From Tigriopus japonicus (lineage: Eukaryota > Arthropoda > Copepoda > Harpacticoida > Harpacticidae), in the NCBI GenBank assembly GCA_010645155.1, contig JAAGOF010000251.1, positions 66,873-130,872 on the forward strand: a stretch of 64,000 nucleotides of DNA. Reading direction: 5' to 3'. A program made the position numbers and the translations under genes. Below, piece after piece: positions 12,694 through 24,430 of this stretch (the stretch's first letter is position 1; each line of letters opens with the position of its first letter). Below the pieces are notes generated by a model that saw only the letters and a list, made by a program, of their open reading frames with translations, searched no databases and was not told the DNA's origin.

Positions 12694-13714
12694 GTAATCA
12701 CTAATTATTGTCCATTTGCTGCCTCAAAAACGTTTGAAAACTGATCAAAAATGATGAATGAAAAAACTACAGGGTTGTCCACCTAAAACCGAACAGTGAA
12801 ATTTTAAAGCTCGAAAGATCAGGGGCCGAAAATCAACAAATAGCTATCATTATCATCGAACTATCGTCTAGAACTTTTGTTCTTAAACAATTTCTTTGAG
12901 GGGTGCCTATTTTTGACGGGTCTTGAATTCAATTAGCAATAAAAGAAGGAATTTGCCATCATGTGCATCATGAAGTTCTTATCATAGAGTCGGTAAATTG
13001 CATAAACAACTATCATATCTTTGTCATTGTTACTTTCAACATTTATCCCCTAATATGGGTTTGATGAATTAATACATGCATTTTTTTCTCACAAGTCCAT
13101 GGGATAAGGCTTTGAAAAGAAAGTAAGGACCTTGATCCCAAAAATGTTCTTTCTTCAGATTTCTATCATTTGGGTGGTGTTAGAGGGTAATAAAAGGTAC
13201 AAGCTTGATTTCGGAGGGCTCAAAAAATGCAATAATGATGTTATTAGATGAAAATGCTAAACAAATTACTGATAACAATGATCTTCAATATCGGATATGA
13301 TTTGTTTGTTTGGATGAAAGTGCAAGGTCAATTTTAGGGTCAAGTCTCTTTCTCCTGCAAAACTCGATCGCATGAACCTTTCAATTAAACCTTCAACTGA
13401 ACCCAGTTGAGGGATGAATGTGGAAGGTCTTGATAGTGTCCTTTCTGCAGTTTGATGACTAGATGACAAGAACTTCATGAGTAGGGCTGAATATTTTAGT
13501 TTAATATTTTGGGCAAATTATGACATAATTAGGTGGCCCAAAATTACGTTTTATTTTTTTCGGTTGAATATATTACACCTATCACGGAGGCTTTTTAGAC
13601 CAAATTTAGCCTTTTATTTACTGTTCTTCAACATTTTACAGAGACAGAGGCAATGCCAATTTTATTGGGCTGTGGCAGAATAAGGCAGAAAGTGGCAGGG
13701 CAGGCAATAAATTT

Positions 13715-13900
13715 GAACAAAAAAAAAACGCGATCGAAAATTTTTGACCTAAAAAGGAGATACGAAATTTTAGACATTAAAAACGCGATCGGAAATTTGT
13801 GACCTAAAAAACGAGATCAAGATTTTTCGACATAAAAACGCGATCGGAAATTTGCGTCCTAAAACGATATCAAGATTTTTCGACCAAATTTTTTACGAGA
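13715..13900 (+). repeat. Imperfect tandem repeat with AAAACGCGATCGGAAATTT units
   Basis: Three to four diverged copies of a roughly 50-60 base unit. Each begins AAAACGCGATC or AAACGAGATC and runs to GACCTAAAA or TCGACATAAAA. Confidence 0.7.
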
Positions 13901-14037
13901 TGGAAAAAGAGGCAAAGTAGGTGCATTAAATGTGCAGTAAATGTGGCTCCAACTCCTCTTCTTTCTTTCTTTGTTGCTTTGTTTTGTTTTTAAGACACTG
14001 GGGTTAGAAACCCCAATGTGCAAATGATTTTAGGATA

Positions 14038-14215
14038 AGAAAAAAGTCAATATTAGGTTGAAAACTTAGTTTTAGGTAAAAGTTGCCCGAATAGGCGAGA
14101 AAAAAGTTAATATTAGGTTGAAAACTTAGTTTTAGGTAAAAGTTGCCCGAATAGGCGAGAAAAAAGTTAATATTAGGTTGAAAACTTAGTTTTAGGTAAA
14201 AATTGCCCAGAAAGG
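14038..14215 (+). repeat. Three exact-phase copies of a 60-base tandem repeat
   Basis: The unit starting AGAAAAAAGT-AATATTAGG and ending TTGCCCGAATAGGCG repeats with a period of exactly 60 bases. Copies 1 and 2 are nearly identical; copy 3 diverges at its last 15 bases. Confidence 0.95.
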
Positions 14216-14911
14216 GCCTTTTCGGTTACCTAGGTAAATCTAGGTTTGTAGGTAAAACCTGAAATATCAGACCTATTCATGAGTAACATGTATAGGCGAA
14301 TATCTTCTTTTATTTCTAATTGAATTGCAGCCTTGTCAAAAAAGAGCCCCCTTAGAGAAATTCTTTAAAAGCAAAAGTTTTAGATGATTGTATAATAAGA
14401 ACTATTTATAACAACAAATTTTTGACTCAGAGCCCTAATCTTTAAAGAGTTTTTTTAGAGCCTAAATTTACAATTTTCCTTGCCCGTTTTAAGTGGCCAA
14501 CCTTGTAATTGCAGTCTTTTGCAAAAGGGACCTTGACGGTGTATGGTAAACTTTTTGCTCTTTTCAGTGACAAACTATTTTGTCACCAATTGTAAAATGA
14601 TATCATTTTTTTGTCATTTGGAATGGAAAGAGTCAGGGTTTTTTTTCGTCACTTGAAACTCACTCACTTCGCACTTGAAAAAAACTGTTTCATTATTTCT
14701 CCCTCTCTGAAAATATGACTTTTCAGTTACGAAATTTGCAAGCTATTTTGGGGTGAAAAAGGCAATTTTTGCGTTTGTTTGCATCTGACTGTCATTGAGG
14801 GGACTTTTCTTCCTCCCTTCATTTTTTTAAGACTGCAACATTTACCAATAATGCTAGGCACAAAAATGAAATAAAAACATGGGAGCAAATGGATATGATC
14901 GACAAAAATAG

Positions 14912-15687
14912 ATTCGGTGGAATGTGTGAAGGATGTTATCATTCTCCAGCGGCCAACTCTAAAATTAGACGTGAAAGGAAGTTCCACGGACAACATCCGA
15001 TATTTACATTGTTCTGCATCTGGTGATCCTAATCTTGATCTCTCAATAACTGGTCATGTGGGATCTACTCCAGAGCTCTTATCGAATGACACAGAATTGC
15101 CAACGTTGAGAGGTTGGCTTCAAAATGGCGGTTTAAACGTGACTTTCGAGAGCGACATGACACTAACATCTAACCCAGTGGAATCGTATTTTAAATGCCG
15201 TGCCAATCAAACCTTCCGTAACGGGACCCCGGTGTACAATCCAACCATCGTGGTTTCTGACCCAATCTCTTACAAGAGAGTACACTCTTACCACGAAGGT
15301 CAGTCTCTGAACATCAGTTTGACCTTTAAAGCCAATACAACAGATACTTGTGTGGAGTGTGTGTGTTTGAACCCAAAGGAACCAGACGTTGTCATTAACA
15401 AACACAGTAACTTGACCGAAACGCCAGCTCCAAATGTGAAAGTGGTTTTGAAAATAACTGAAAAAACACTAACTAACTGGAGTTTGTCTGAACTTCAAGT
15501 TAAAAATCAATATGGAACAGAAACCTGTATTTTTGAAACAATCGAACCTGAAACGGCTGAAGATACAACAATGAAACTAGATTGGACCACTTCTGAAGAG
15601 AGTTTGAATTCGTCACCCAGTCCTCCTCGCAGTGATGGAATTCTTCTTCTACTTTTTATTTTTATTATTGTTATTTTGATTGCATAG
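14912..15687 (+). CDS. Nested Ig-domain surface protein A, exon 2 and C-terminus
   Basis: Continues the protein from 12336-12693. The second Ig-like region has CSASGDPNLDLS and YFKCRANQTF; the third begins SYHEGQSLNISLTFKAN. Both align with the paralogue (CSSVNGLPQPSLS; SYNEGEDAIVSIKFKAN). About twelve N-glycosylation sequons are visible across the protein. It ends in a Ser/Pro-rich stretch and a bare hydrophobic tail (GILLLLFIFIIVILIA) directly before the stop, with no cytoplasmic residues. That is the layout of a GPI-anchor signal, although a tail-less transmembrane anchor is possible. A broken LINE starts about 110 bases after the stop. Confidence 0.82.
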
Positions 15688-15729
15688 TTGGGCTGTTGAT
15701 CTTCGCCCGCCCATCGAATCCAACCACCC

Positions 15730-15735
15730 AATAAA
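15730..15735 (+). terminator. Poly(A) signal AATAAA for Ig protein A
   Basis: Canonical hexamer 43 bases after the stop codon at 15685-15687, on the same strand. Confidence 0.6.
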
Positions 15736-15803
15736 AAATTTTCTGATAAGCAATTTCATGTCCGGTATCAGATTTTGGGAATATTTGTAAGGAGTATATA
15801 CAG

Positions 15804-16489
15804 TAGCAAGGTCTTTTGCCTAATCAACTCAAAGAGTTTGGGGTCCAGGGTAAGGTCCTGACTTGGATTGATAGTTTTATGAGCGAAAGGAAGCAGATGG
15901 TTAAAGTTGAAGGATCTTTCAGCGGCATGTATGATGTCAAGTCAGGTGTTCCGCAAGGTTCAATTTTAGGTCCGCTCTTGTTTATTCTCTTTATTGCTCC
16001 TCTCCAGAATTTTAGAACAAAAGCCAGTATTTCTTCATATGCTGATGACACAAAATTAGTTTGCGGAAGGAATGGGCAGGACTCGAAATGTTTAGTTGAG
16101 GACTTGGAGAAGGTCTACTCTTGGGTTGGCGAGAGTAACATGGCATTGAACGGGATGAAATTCCGCACAATGACGTATGGGGCGTCAAAATTAGATGTTC
16201 CTCTCAAAGACAAGGAGGTTGTGATATTGAGCAGGTATCGTCCATGAGAGATTTGGGAGTTGTAATCCAAGATGATGGAAAGTTTGATGAGCATATCCAG
16301 TTGAAAGTGGGGAAGGCATTTCAAACGTGCGGCTGGATCTATCGCACTTTCAAGTCCAGAAATAGTATTACAATGCTAACTCTGTACAAGTCAATTGTTC
16401 AACCGCATCTTGAATATGCCTCACCCATTTGGGCTCCAATCAGTTCAGCAGGTTTGCAAAAGGTCGAGCAGGTCCAAAGATGTTTTACT
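15804..16489 (+). pseudogene. Non-LTR retrotransposon reverse transcriptase, broken
   Basis: Translation shows the RT motifs SGVPQGSILGPLLFILF and SYADDTKL followed by the thumb region SLYKSIVQPHLEYASPIW-like sequence (LYKSIVQPHLEYASPIW), typical of jockey/CR1-type LINEs. The catalytic YADD box is intact. A frameshift near 16200-16230 separates LDVPLKDKEVV from IEQVSSMRDLGVVIQDD, and the copy is 5' truncated. It runs into the assembly gap, so its 3' end is unseen. A second fragment of the same family lies at 53630-53713. Confidence 0.88.
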
Positions 16490-16934
16490 NNNNNNNNNNN
16501 NNNNNNNNNNNNNNNNNNNNNNNNNNNNNNNNNNNNNNNNNNNNNNNNNNNNNNNNNNNNNNNNNNNNNNNNNNNNNNNNNNNNNNNNNNNNNNNNNNNN
16601 NNNNNNNNNNNNNNNNNNNNNNNNNNNNNNNNNNNNNNNNNNNNNNNNNNNNNNNNNNNNNNNNNNNNNNNNNNNNNNNNNNNNNNNNNNNNNNNNNNNN
16701 NNNNNNNNNNNNNNNNNNNNNNNNNNNNNNNNNNNNNNNNNNNNNNNNNNNNNNNNNNNNNNNNNNNNNNNNNNNNNNNNNNNNNNNNNNNNNNNNNNNN
16801 NNNNNNNNNNNNNNNNNNNNNNNNNNNNNNNNNNNNNNNNNNNNNNNNNNNNNNNNNNNNNNNNNNNNNNNNNNNNNNNNNNNNNNNNNNNNNNNNNNNN
16901 NNNNNNNNNNNNNNNNNNNNNNNNNNNNNNNNNN
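16490..16934. other. Assembly gap (445 N)
   Basis: Run of undetermined bases. It falls within the decayed LINE, so the gap was probably caused by the repeat. Protein-like reads across it are meaningless. Confidence 0.99.
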
Positions 16935-17169
16935 TCTCTTATTTTCTCCCAGAGCATTCAAATTCAAAGCCATTTTGTAAAGTTACGGAATGCTAATTGA
17001 ATTTACAATTGCAGCACAGGTCTGCATTTTGAGCCTGTTGGGGCATTATTTCAAAAACTTTTAAGTTTGACATCTACTACGTACAAGCCAACATTTAAAT
17101 AGCGTCAATTTAGAAGCCTTACAATCATCGGACCATTACCGAGGGTACCCCTTTTGGAAGATGATGTCC

Positions 17170-17570
17170 AACCTGCCAATTGCCCGCTTCTCCTGATTGG
17201 TCGAGGATTGGAATGTAGCTCCTTCCCGAGTTCCAATTCGGCTTCGACCACCTCGGCAGCCACTCTTCTCTATGAAATCGTGAACACGAACATCAGCACT
17301 AAGTGGAGAGTTTACGGATGCTTTGTGGATGTATCCAAAGCATTCGACAGAGTGGACCGAATGCGGCTATTCCTTAAACTCCAACTATCGGGAATGCCGG
17401 ATTCAATTTGTGTCTTGCTGGCCAACATCTACGGAGGACTCAAAGCCTTCATTCGTTCTGATGAGGACCTCCTTCGGCCTTCCGCAGGGGGATCCACTAT
17501 CGCCAAGCCACTTTGTATCTTTATGTATTCGACTTGGTCAAAGCTCTTACTCATCAAGTCCCCACCATTA
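17170..17570 (+). pseudogene. Second reverse transcriptase fragment (different LINE family)
   Basis: One frame reads GCFVDVSKAFDRVDRMRLF, the RT palm motif with the first catalytic Asp. After a frameshift near 17460 another frame reads SFGLPQGDPLSPSHFVSLC, the next conserved RT block. The FVD-KAFD and GLPQGDPLSP forms differ from the YADD element at 15804, so this is a separate lineage. The YxDD box is missing. It lies inside the sidestep intron and is non-functional. Confidence 0.75.
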
Positions 17571-17773
17571 ATTACCATAGCAATTCACCAACGCAAATGT
17601 ATGATTATTATCAGAAAAAGAAACCTTCTCTATCCCATTGGCAATTGGAATTTTAGGCAAATTATCTAAATGTATAATTTTGAGTCAGCTACTCGCTGTT
17701 TCGGTTAAAATTTCATTCATTTGAATTCACTGATTAAGTTCATTTATCCCCAGAAAAAGCTAGCACATATCAC

Positions 17774-18113
17774 TAGTGATGGACCGAAAGGGCTCATAAC
17801 CGAAACCGAAAGTTTCGGCCGAAAGAGGGCTTAACCGAAACCGAAACCGAAAGCAGCTGATTACAAAATTGTTCAAATGCAAAATCTGCCTTAAAAATTA
17901 GAATGCTCATGTGTTCGATGTTGGGTAGTCGCAAATTTTGAAAAATCGGAAAACTTAAATTTCAGAGGTTTTTGGACCAATTTTTTTTTGATTTTGTTGT
18001 CAAACTCCATTTTACATATTGCTTGTCTGCTTTCGGTTTCGGTAGGCATAACCGAAACCGAAACCGAAATTTCGGCCGTAATTTCGGCCGACAGCGCTTT
18101 CGGTCCATCACTA
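17774..18113. mobile_element. hAT-type MITE (family A), copy 1, beside a splice donor
   Basis: Perfect terminal inverted repeats TAGTGATGGACCGAAAG and CTTTCGGTCCATCACTA are flanked by identical octamers CATATCAC at 17766-17773 and 18114-18121, the hAT-type duplication. The 340-base interior is rich in ACCGAAACCGAAA motifs near both ends and has no coding capacity. The right end lies only 19 intronic bases from the donor of sidestep exon 3. Related copies are at 31136-31455 and 52768-53055. Confidence 0.92.
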
Positions 18114-18132
18114 CATATCACTACTGACTTAC

Positions 18133-18341
18133 TTATGGCATTGAGTCTGACTACGGAAGTCGACGTTTGGGCTTGTTTGTAGTCCACTCGACACTTGTAA
18201 AAGCCATCATCATCTACCTTCACGTCCCGTAGCATCAAATTAGCCGAATCAATCGACAACACTTGGAAGCCAGCTCGTCCACTCAACATAGTGTCATTGG
18301 ACCAATGTTGGGGAGTGGAACCTTCCTCGCGATTGTCGTAT
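18133..18341 (-). CDS. Sidestep-like Ig protein, exon 3 (second half of first Ig domain)
   Basis: Acceptor tcttgcag and donor ATAA|GTAAGT; enters in phase 2, leaves in phase 1. Joined to exon 2 it reads PFYS-YDNREEGSTPQHWSN, then LMLRDVKVDDDGFYKCRVD, the F/G strands with the Ig V-set D-x-G-x-Y-x-C signature. The pattern YS-x-D-x-R, HW and FYKCRVD is diagnostic of sidestep-family first domains. The open frame continues past the donor into intron and MITE sequence, so the donor fixes the true exon end. Confidence 0.9.
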
Positions 18342-18473
18342 CTGCAAGACAAAGACCATGCTACATACATACACACATTCAGGGACGGAATTCATCCATC
18401 AACCATATGGTTTGCTTGCAATTTTGGTTCGGATGAACGTCAAACGCAGCCAGCTTTCCGTGGATGAACTTAC

Positions 18474-18606
18474 GAGTAGAATGGCTTTGTGGAATTGTCC
18501 TTGAACCAGAGGACTAATCTGACTTGATCATCTCTGAATGGAGTCGAAATGTTGCATGGGATCACGACCGAAGTTCCAACTAGTGAGGTGACTTGCTTCC
18601 ACAATT
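18474..18606 (-). CDS. Sidestep-like Ig protein, exon 2 (first half of first Ig domain)
   Basis: 133-base exon with acceptor ccctgttccag and donor TC|GTAAGT. Joined to exon 1 through a split Glu codon it reads ELWKQVTSLVGTSVVIPCNI, then a V-set C strand VRLVLWFKDNSTKPFYS. VIPC supplies the B-strand cysteine that pairs with FYKC in exon 3, and LWFKD the core tryptophan. It is too short to stand out as an open frame and was found by splice logic. Confidence 0.88.
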
Positions 18607-21600
18607 CTGGAACAGGGAAAACGTTTCCGACATTAGAAAGATTGAGAATGTCATACTAGGTTCATTCTTATGTCATAAAAAACTGACGAGTCGTATTGGA
18701 GATGCTTTCTTTAAAGGACAATCTGAGCTTTCAAATGCAAGGAGCGATTAGGATAATTAAGTTTTCATCGAGCTTCCATACAACCCTGCAATTATGTTCC
18801 TGAGAGACAAAACTTAAATCCCAAAATAAAGCTTGTTTTGGTCCGAGAATACAAATTTTTACGTTAAGAACAAAATTACGCTTTCTCTGACAGTTCTTGT
18901 GACCGAACTTAAGGCTTTCCACGCTAACATATGGGGTCGTTGAGTACAATGAATGTTGAAAGATGGCTTGGGGACCACTCGTTCTTTGTCTTTTGAGGGG
19001 CGTTTAATGATCACGACTTGGCTCTCTGAGGTTTTAAGCCTAATGGTTCTCTTCTCTCAATTTTATAGCCTAAGGGTTCATGGGATTTTCTGCCCAATGA
19101 ACGGAATTTATACCACTACGGAATAAAGTTGAATGCCATAAGATGTCGATTGTGATTTGATGTTGGAAAAATTCCTAACTGCATGATTTCACTGATATCT
19201 TAAGTAATTGAAATTCCAAAACATAGCTAAGATCCTAAAAATATTGGTGTCATAATGAATGCATGTTTGTCTTGTTCTGCTTATTTATAAACTCTGTTTT
19301 GTATAGACAACCAAAATGACAAAAGAAAAGGGTATAAACAATGTGCTTAAGAATGTGTACACTTTCATGAGGTCACGCCTTTTTGGTCACACTGCAGGTG
19401 AATTTCAAATAAAACAAGACACTTTTCTATTTCTTTTATTTAAGTGAATACAAAAAAAGAGCTTCATTAGTGTTCTTTCACCCATCAAGGGTAAACTTTT
19501 CTAATTTGCTTCAAGATTGGCAAATATGCCAAAGGAAAGAAGAGTCTCCTAAATTTGGTTCTGCTATGCTTTCTTCCGCAAATATATATTTTGTTCTTAT
19601 CTCAAATATTCAAACCACATTTAGCAAACCTAAAATGTACATATTTCCTAATTGCAAGCTATTTTTACGTTTCCTCGTGGTTCCACCCACCGATTTCCAA
19701 TCAGTTTGCAAGATCGTGTTCCATACTGGCGTACTTGATCGTTGGTGAGTAGTAACGGAGACGACCCAAGGAAGACTTATTGGAAATAGTATAGCTAATG
19801 GCTCTCTTATCGAATATTGGTTAAACTATTTGATCTGCGTACTTCAGAGAATGGTTACATGGAGGAACATGAGGCGGGAACAAACGGCCCTCCATTTATG
19901 ACCTCGTGGGGATCTCGCCTCAAAGCACGAACCCTGTATTGAAATCTCATAGATAGACCATGTGGAACGAAGACTTCGGGATCTTCGCTCTTATCCACAT
20001 TTTCCATTCTCTTCTTCAAGGTGAACTTTTGAGTTATTCTTTCAGTAAAGTTGGCCAAGGTCTTCCTAGTGGTCTGTAACACGGTCATGAAATGTCTTGT
20101 AATAGGGTGTTTAGCTTGTTCCAAGTTCCAAAGCCAGGACTCAGAAAGAAGTACTTTCCCAGACCCAACTACCTTTTTCCTTCTTCAAGACCTCGAGACC
20201 CAAAACACATTGATTCCGAACCCTCTTTTCAATTTCTGGCCAATTGGAGGAGATTCTGTCACCTTTTTTGTATCTTGCCTCAATCATTCCAAAGGAGTGT
20301 CGCAATCAATACAGGGTGATCAAATCTTCAACTATTCACCTTATTTGTTTGGCTTTAACGAATGACACTTCTATGACCTACAGTAAAAAGCACAAGCTTA
20401 TGTATGTTAGGACTTTTTCGGTTTGAACCCGACGCAAAAGGAGCAAACATGAGATTTCTCACCCTGTGGAATTAGTACGTTCGACCAAGCAAAATAGGGC
20501 TTTTTGCTAAAAGCCCCAGTAAAAGAAGGTTTTAAGCCCCTTCCAGGGGATTAGTAGGTTTTAAAGCCAGGCCCTAGCCCTAAAAATCTCAGACAAGTGC
20601 ACGAACCAGCGCCATTTTCAAGAGGTTAGGTCTTCTTCCCTCCTTTTTCTCACATTTGTTGGCTTGTCTTGTTCTAGTTGAAAAATCGAGTCTTGAGTCT
20701 GGTCATCAAAGGGTACTTCCAATCCCGAGTTCTACGTTAGCTTTTCGCTTTTTCTTTTGCATTGATGGTTGTCGTTCTTAGATTGGAGAATTCTCAGCAG
20801 ATCGTGTTTGGACCCCTGATTCCTTAGGCAAGCAAGTTCCAACCAACTAGAGACGCAAGGTCGGATTAACAAATATTTTCTGGCAGGATTTCCGACCAAC
20901 TATTGACGTTTTTCTTGTTAGAGTCAACAAGTGCGCTAAAAAGTTACCCTGAAACTCTTTCTCGCTCCACAGGCACCAAAAGAACCTCCAATTGGCATGC
21001 CTCCAAATGTGGTGGAAGACGGATCATCAAAGCCAAATCATGACTGGTTGATGGCAAGGTACATATTCCAAACACTTCTCTCTCGGGAATAGAGCAAAAA
21101 CGTGTTAATGATCGATCTGTGCCACCACTAAACGTCCTACTATTCGCATTGGAAACCCATGAAAATGGAACACAGGACCAAAACAAGGCACACCAATACG
21201 ATCGATTGTCCGTTCTTAAGTTTCAAGAGTCAGTCTGAATAAGGTATTACGAGCAATTATTTCCTTCAATTGCCACCTAATTGCATTCACATTGAGCCAA
21301 ATGAAACTTGCAGGGTGGGCCAAACGTCTCTTCAGCTTGTTGTATTCTATTTGGAATAGAATGAATGACCTTGGCTGCAAAAAATTGGCCAACCATTAGT
21401 ATCTGGCAGGCTCAGCTGTTGGTAGTGTCGGTGTTGTCGCCTCATATGGCAAATGATTAATGGTCTCATTAGCAAAAATCCCTTCTGTCCCACGTGTTTT
21501 TGGCAGAGTTGCGTCCATGGTGTTTATAAGAACATTTCAAATGTGTTGAGACTGATTGTTTGATATGGATCTTGGAGGGGGAATAACCAAGTAACGTTTC

Positions 21601-22610
21601 TTTTAAAGCCACTTTATGGATTACTCTCATTAATAGACAATTGATTGATAAGCCCCATTATGAAAAACAATTGACTAAACTAGGACCTCGTTAGGGGAAA
21701 ATGCGTTGCTTCAGGGCTGATCAAGACTACCTTCGTCTGATTAATGTGGAGGTATTTGGCCTTCAAAAACTAGAGGGGGGCCAAAGCACAAAAACAATGC
21801 CCTTCAAATCAAATAATTTTCCTTTAAGCCGTGGACAAAAAATAACGCTTGAACAAGTTTTTTTGAGAATTAATCGAATCAATTTGCATTCTCTTTGTTT
21901 TGGTCCAGTTATGCTGATTTAGATTCGATGCAGATATACTGTGAAAAGTGTCCGGCTCGAAAAAAATATACCGTGTCTTCTTCGACTGCCATTTTTGGAG
22001 CTTGGCGAAGGTCCAATGTGACAGACAAATTGCCAAATATGGTCACACCATATCCATCCACACTGCGGAAAAGTAGCTGCACCACCTTATTTGGCCTTCT
22101 CAAGATTTGCGGCCTTGACGGAGGTGTTGTCATTCACTACAGTGACCTTGGGAGCCAGTTTCCAAGTTTCAGGGAGTGCTGGGCCGTTTATCTTGTCTCT
22201 GGCCTTGTCAAGTGGCCTTGAAGGCTAGCATGGAAGAATTGTTCCAATTGTTTACAAATGTTTGTGGGAGTCTTAACCAACTGGACAGAAGAGGACTTTG
22301 GTAATCAAGAGTAACGTGTTTCCATGAGGAAAATGCAGAGAAAATTAACAGATGTGGCGCTCAGATAAATCTTTTGAGCACCTTTTGGCCACTTCCAGTC
22401 ATAAAATGTTGCAAAATAGGGTTTAGTATGTCAAACTTTAGGTTATATCAAATTTATATTTCGTGAAAATAAATCAGTTGTTGGATTGTTGGGGAATTGA
22501 CAAAGAGTATTTTCGAATAAAGAACTTAGAACGGTTTGACAAATTTGTTTTAGGTTTGAGGTCTGTCAGGGTTGTATGAAATCGATATGAACATGGATGG
22601 ACGTTTTTTA

Positions 22611-23003
22611 CAGGGTAGTCCATCATTAACGACTCCTAAGTTTTAGCATTAACTTATGACAAAACAAAATGCTAAAGCGACTTTTTAGTAAAAATAACAG
22701 GAAAGTTGAGGTGTTCGCCTAAGACTTCGTTTTTTTCATCTAAGCAATTCAGTCACTATTAGGCTTTGCAATGTGCGGTCAAAGTTAGGAAGATTTTTCA
22801 GAATGGAGCGTGCGTACCTTGGGGGGAGTCGTCCTTGAAAAAAAATCTTAGTTTTCAGAGTCAGTCAGTCAATTTTACCAAGATTTGCTACTAGTTTACC
22901 TAAAGATGTTTTATTAACTGATATTCCTTCAATATTGATGTGCCATTATTGTGTTTCGAGTAATTCTTTGTTTGGCAAGGGATACCAAATACAGATGACC
23001 CTG
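22611..23003. mobile_element. Mariner-type MITE, uninterrupted copy
   Basis: Ends CAGGGTAGTCCATCATTAACG and GATGACCCTG are flanked by TA on both sides. In reverse orientation it matches both halves of the interrupted element at 9967-11397 (for example ATTACTCGAAACA-ATAATGGCACA, and the CATGATTAACG end). The 393-base copy has no transposase frame. An internal segment with GAGCGTGCGTACCTTG recurs at 56918-57000. Confidence 0.8.
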
Positions 23004-24029
23004 TATAGTTTTAGTTTTTCGCAAGCATGCTTTGAGATGATTTTTTTCTAAATTTCTTATCTAGTATGTTTGGTCTCACCAGACCTGCTTTCAACCAATT
23101 CTTGGGCAGGGTAAAGTGAAAGAAATTTAGTAAGATGAAATGCATCCAATGTTGCAAATTTAAGGTATCAACGTGAGAACACTTGAAACGCTTTTAAAAT
23201 CTAATCTTTAATTTTTTGAAGGGGAGAAACTTGCATAACAATTGCCAAAACACACAAATCCAACACGGTAAAAATTTAGATCACCCAAAGTTGCATTTTT
23301 AGTCAAACTTATTTAATGACGGTGAAAACTAATCACGATCTCATTTACGAAAGCAAAATTTCATGCGCTACTTTGTTTAGAAGGTTTCAATGAAATCCTA
23401 AACTTAAAACTTTCAAAACCAGATCTGCTACAAGTTTGAATGAAATAGTGTATAAATAAGGAACAAAGTGCCTCCAAGTTTCGTTATTCAGTCCGTTTTT
23501 AGTACCTCCTTCGTTGCCATAAAGAGGGATTTTTCTGTGAGTAAGCAAAAAGTTTGCAGATGAGAAAATCCCCGAGGATTGCCACTAACTAGGGCACTTT
23601 CCAGTTTCAAATTCTTGGGGTGCACCTTAAACAGAGAGTCAGGACGACGAACCAACCAGCAACAATTCCGACCCCATCGACTGTAGCTAAGACTTTTTTT
23701 TCCCAACCATCCTTCGAGTGTTCCCCAAAGTGTTGTCGTACTACTTGATGAAATTGAGTTCGCGTTCTCTAGTGAAAGTGCACAAACCCAATATAACCAA
23801 CGCCGAATGGCAGGAAGAGGCATTGTGCACTTCAAATTGGCTTGCAATGTCAATTCCATAACCAGGAGAAGGAGAGGTGCAAAGTGAGGACCGGAAAAAG
23901 TCCCTTCCCAACAACTACTTGTTCGCAAAATTGTTACTCATTGATGACAAACCTTTCATCTTACACATCGTGGCATTCTATCAGGTCCATTTCAAGTCCT
24001 TTCGAACAACGTGTGTCAAGAACTTCTAA

Positions 24030-24430
24030 ATTTTATGGAGTGGGAGCCTAGTGATGAGGATAATGATTTCCAGTAGGAACAAATAAATTATTTACGTCGT
24101 TCTTTTGCTTGCAGTGTGTTGACGACGTATTGCAATTTACAGCTTTGTTAAATGAGTAAGTGAAAAGTTATGCCTTCTCAAAGCTATGTACTGAAAAGAG
24201 CATAAAATCAGTGAGCTCGCCCTTTTTGGAAAAGCAGTTACTAAAAAAGCAAACTCATTCGTTACATGTAGGACTATGCACTAAGCTCTAAGAGAGCATA
24301 ATTCTTGATCTAGATGTTCAAATCTAGCTGGAAATTGAAATACCCAGTCTATCCGAAATTGGCAAGGTCTTATTTGTTCCTACAGGACACCATTACTATT
24401 TTACTATCCTCGCAAATCCAGAGAAATACA
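24030..24430. repeat. Palindromic dispersed repeat (family B), copy 1
   Basis: Left arm GGAGTGGGAGCCTAGTGATG then ATTTCCAGTAGGAACAAA; right arm TTGTTCCTACAGGACACCAT then a diverged copy of the end. The interior has GTGAAAAGTTATGCCTTCTC and an inverted AGAGAGCATAA. It matches the copies at 28854-29289 and 54508-54924. Confidence 0.75.

Larger units (their letters stand above)
12694..14911 (+). other. Intron of Ig protein A
   Basis: 2.2-kb intron with donor G|GTAATC and acceptor aaaaatag. It contains two tandem-repeat blocks listed separately (13715-13900, 14038-14215). The acceptor lacks a strong pyrimidine tract. It is chosen because it is the phase-1 site and because the residues it adds (SVECVKDVII) align with the paralogue (ELQEIKVNVQ). 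Confidence 0.6.
9374..18132 (-). other. Intron 3 of the sidestep-like gene (host of a nested gene and transposons)
   Basis: An 8.8-kb intron between exon 3 (phase 1 exit) and exon 4 (phase 1 entry). It contains a nested transposon pair (9967-11397), a complete opposite-strand Ig gene (12336-15687), tandem repeats, two decayed reverse transcriptase fragments, an assembly gap and a MITE. The parts are listed separately. Confidence 0.75.

Noticed and set aside
14950..14960. Acceptor at cattctccag for exon 2 of Ig protein A
   Set aside because: A better pyrimidine context, but it gives phase 0 against a phase-1 donor; the upstream acceptor before 14912 restores the frame and the paralogue alignment.
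16395..17000. Open frames spanning the run of N
   Set aside because: They exist only because undetermined bases contain no stops.
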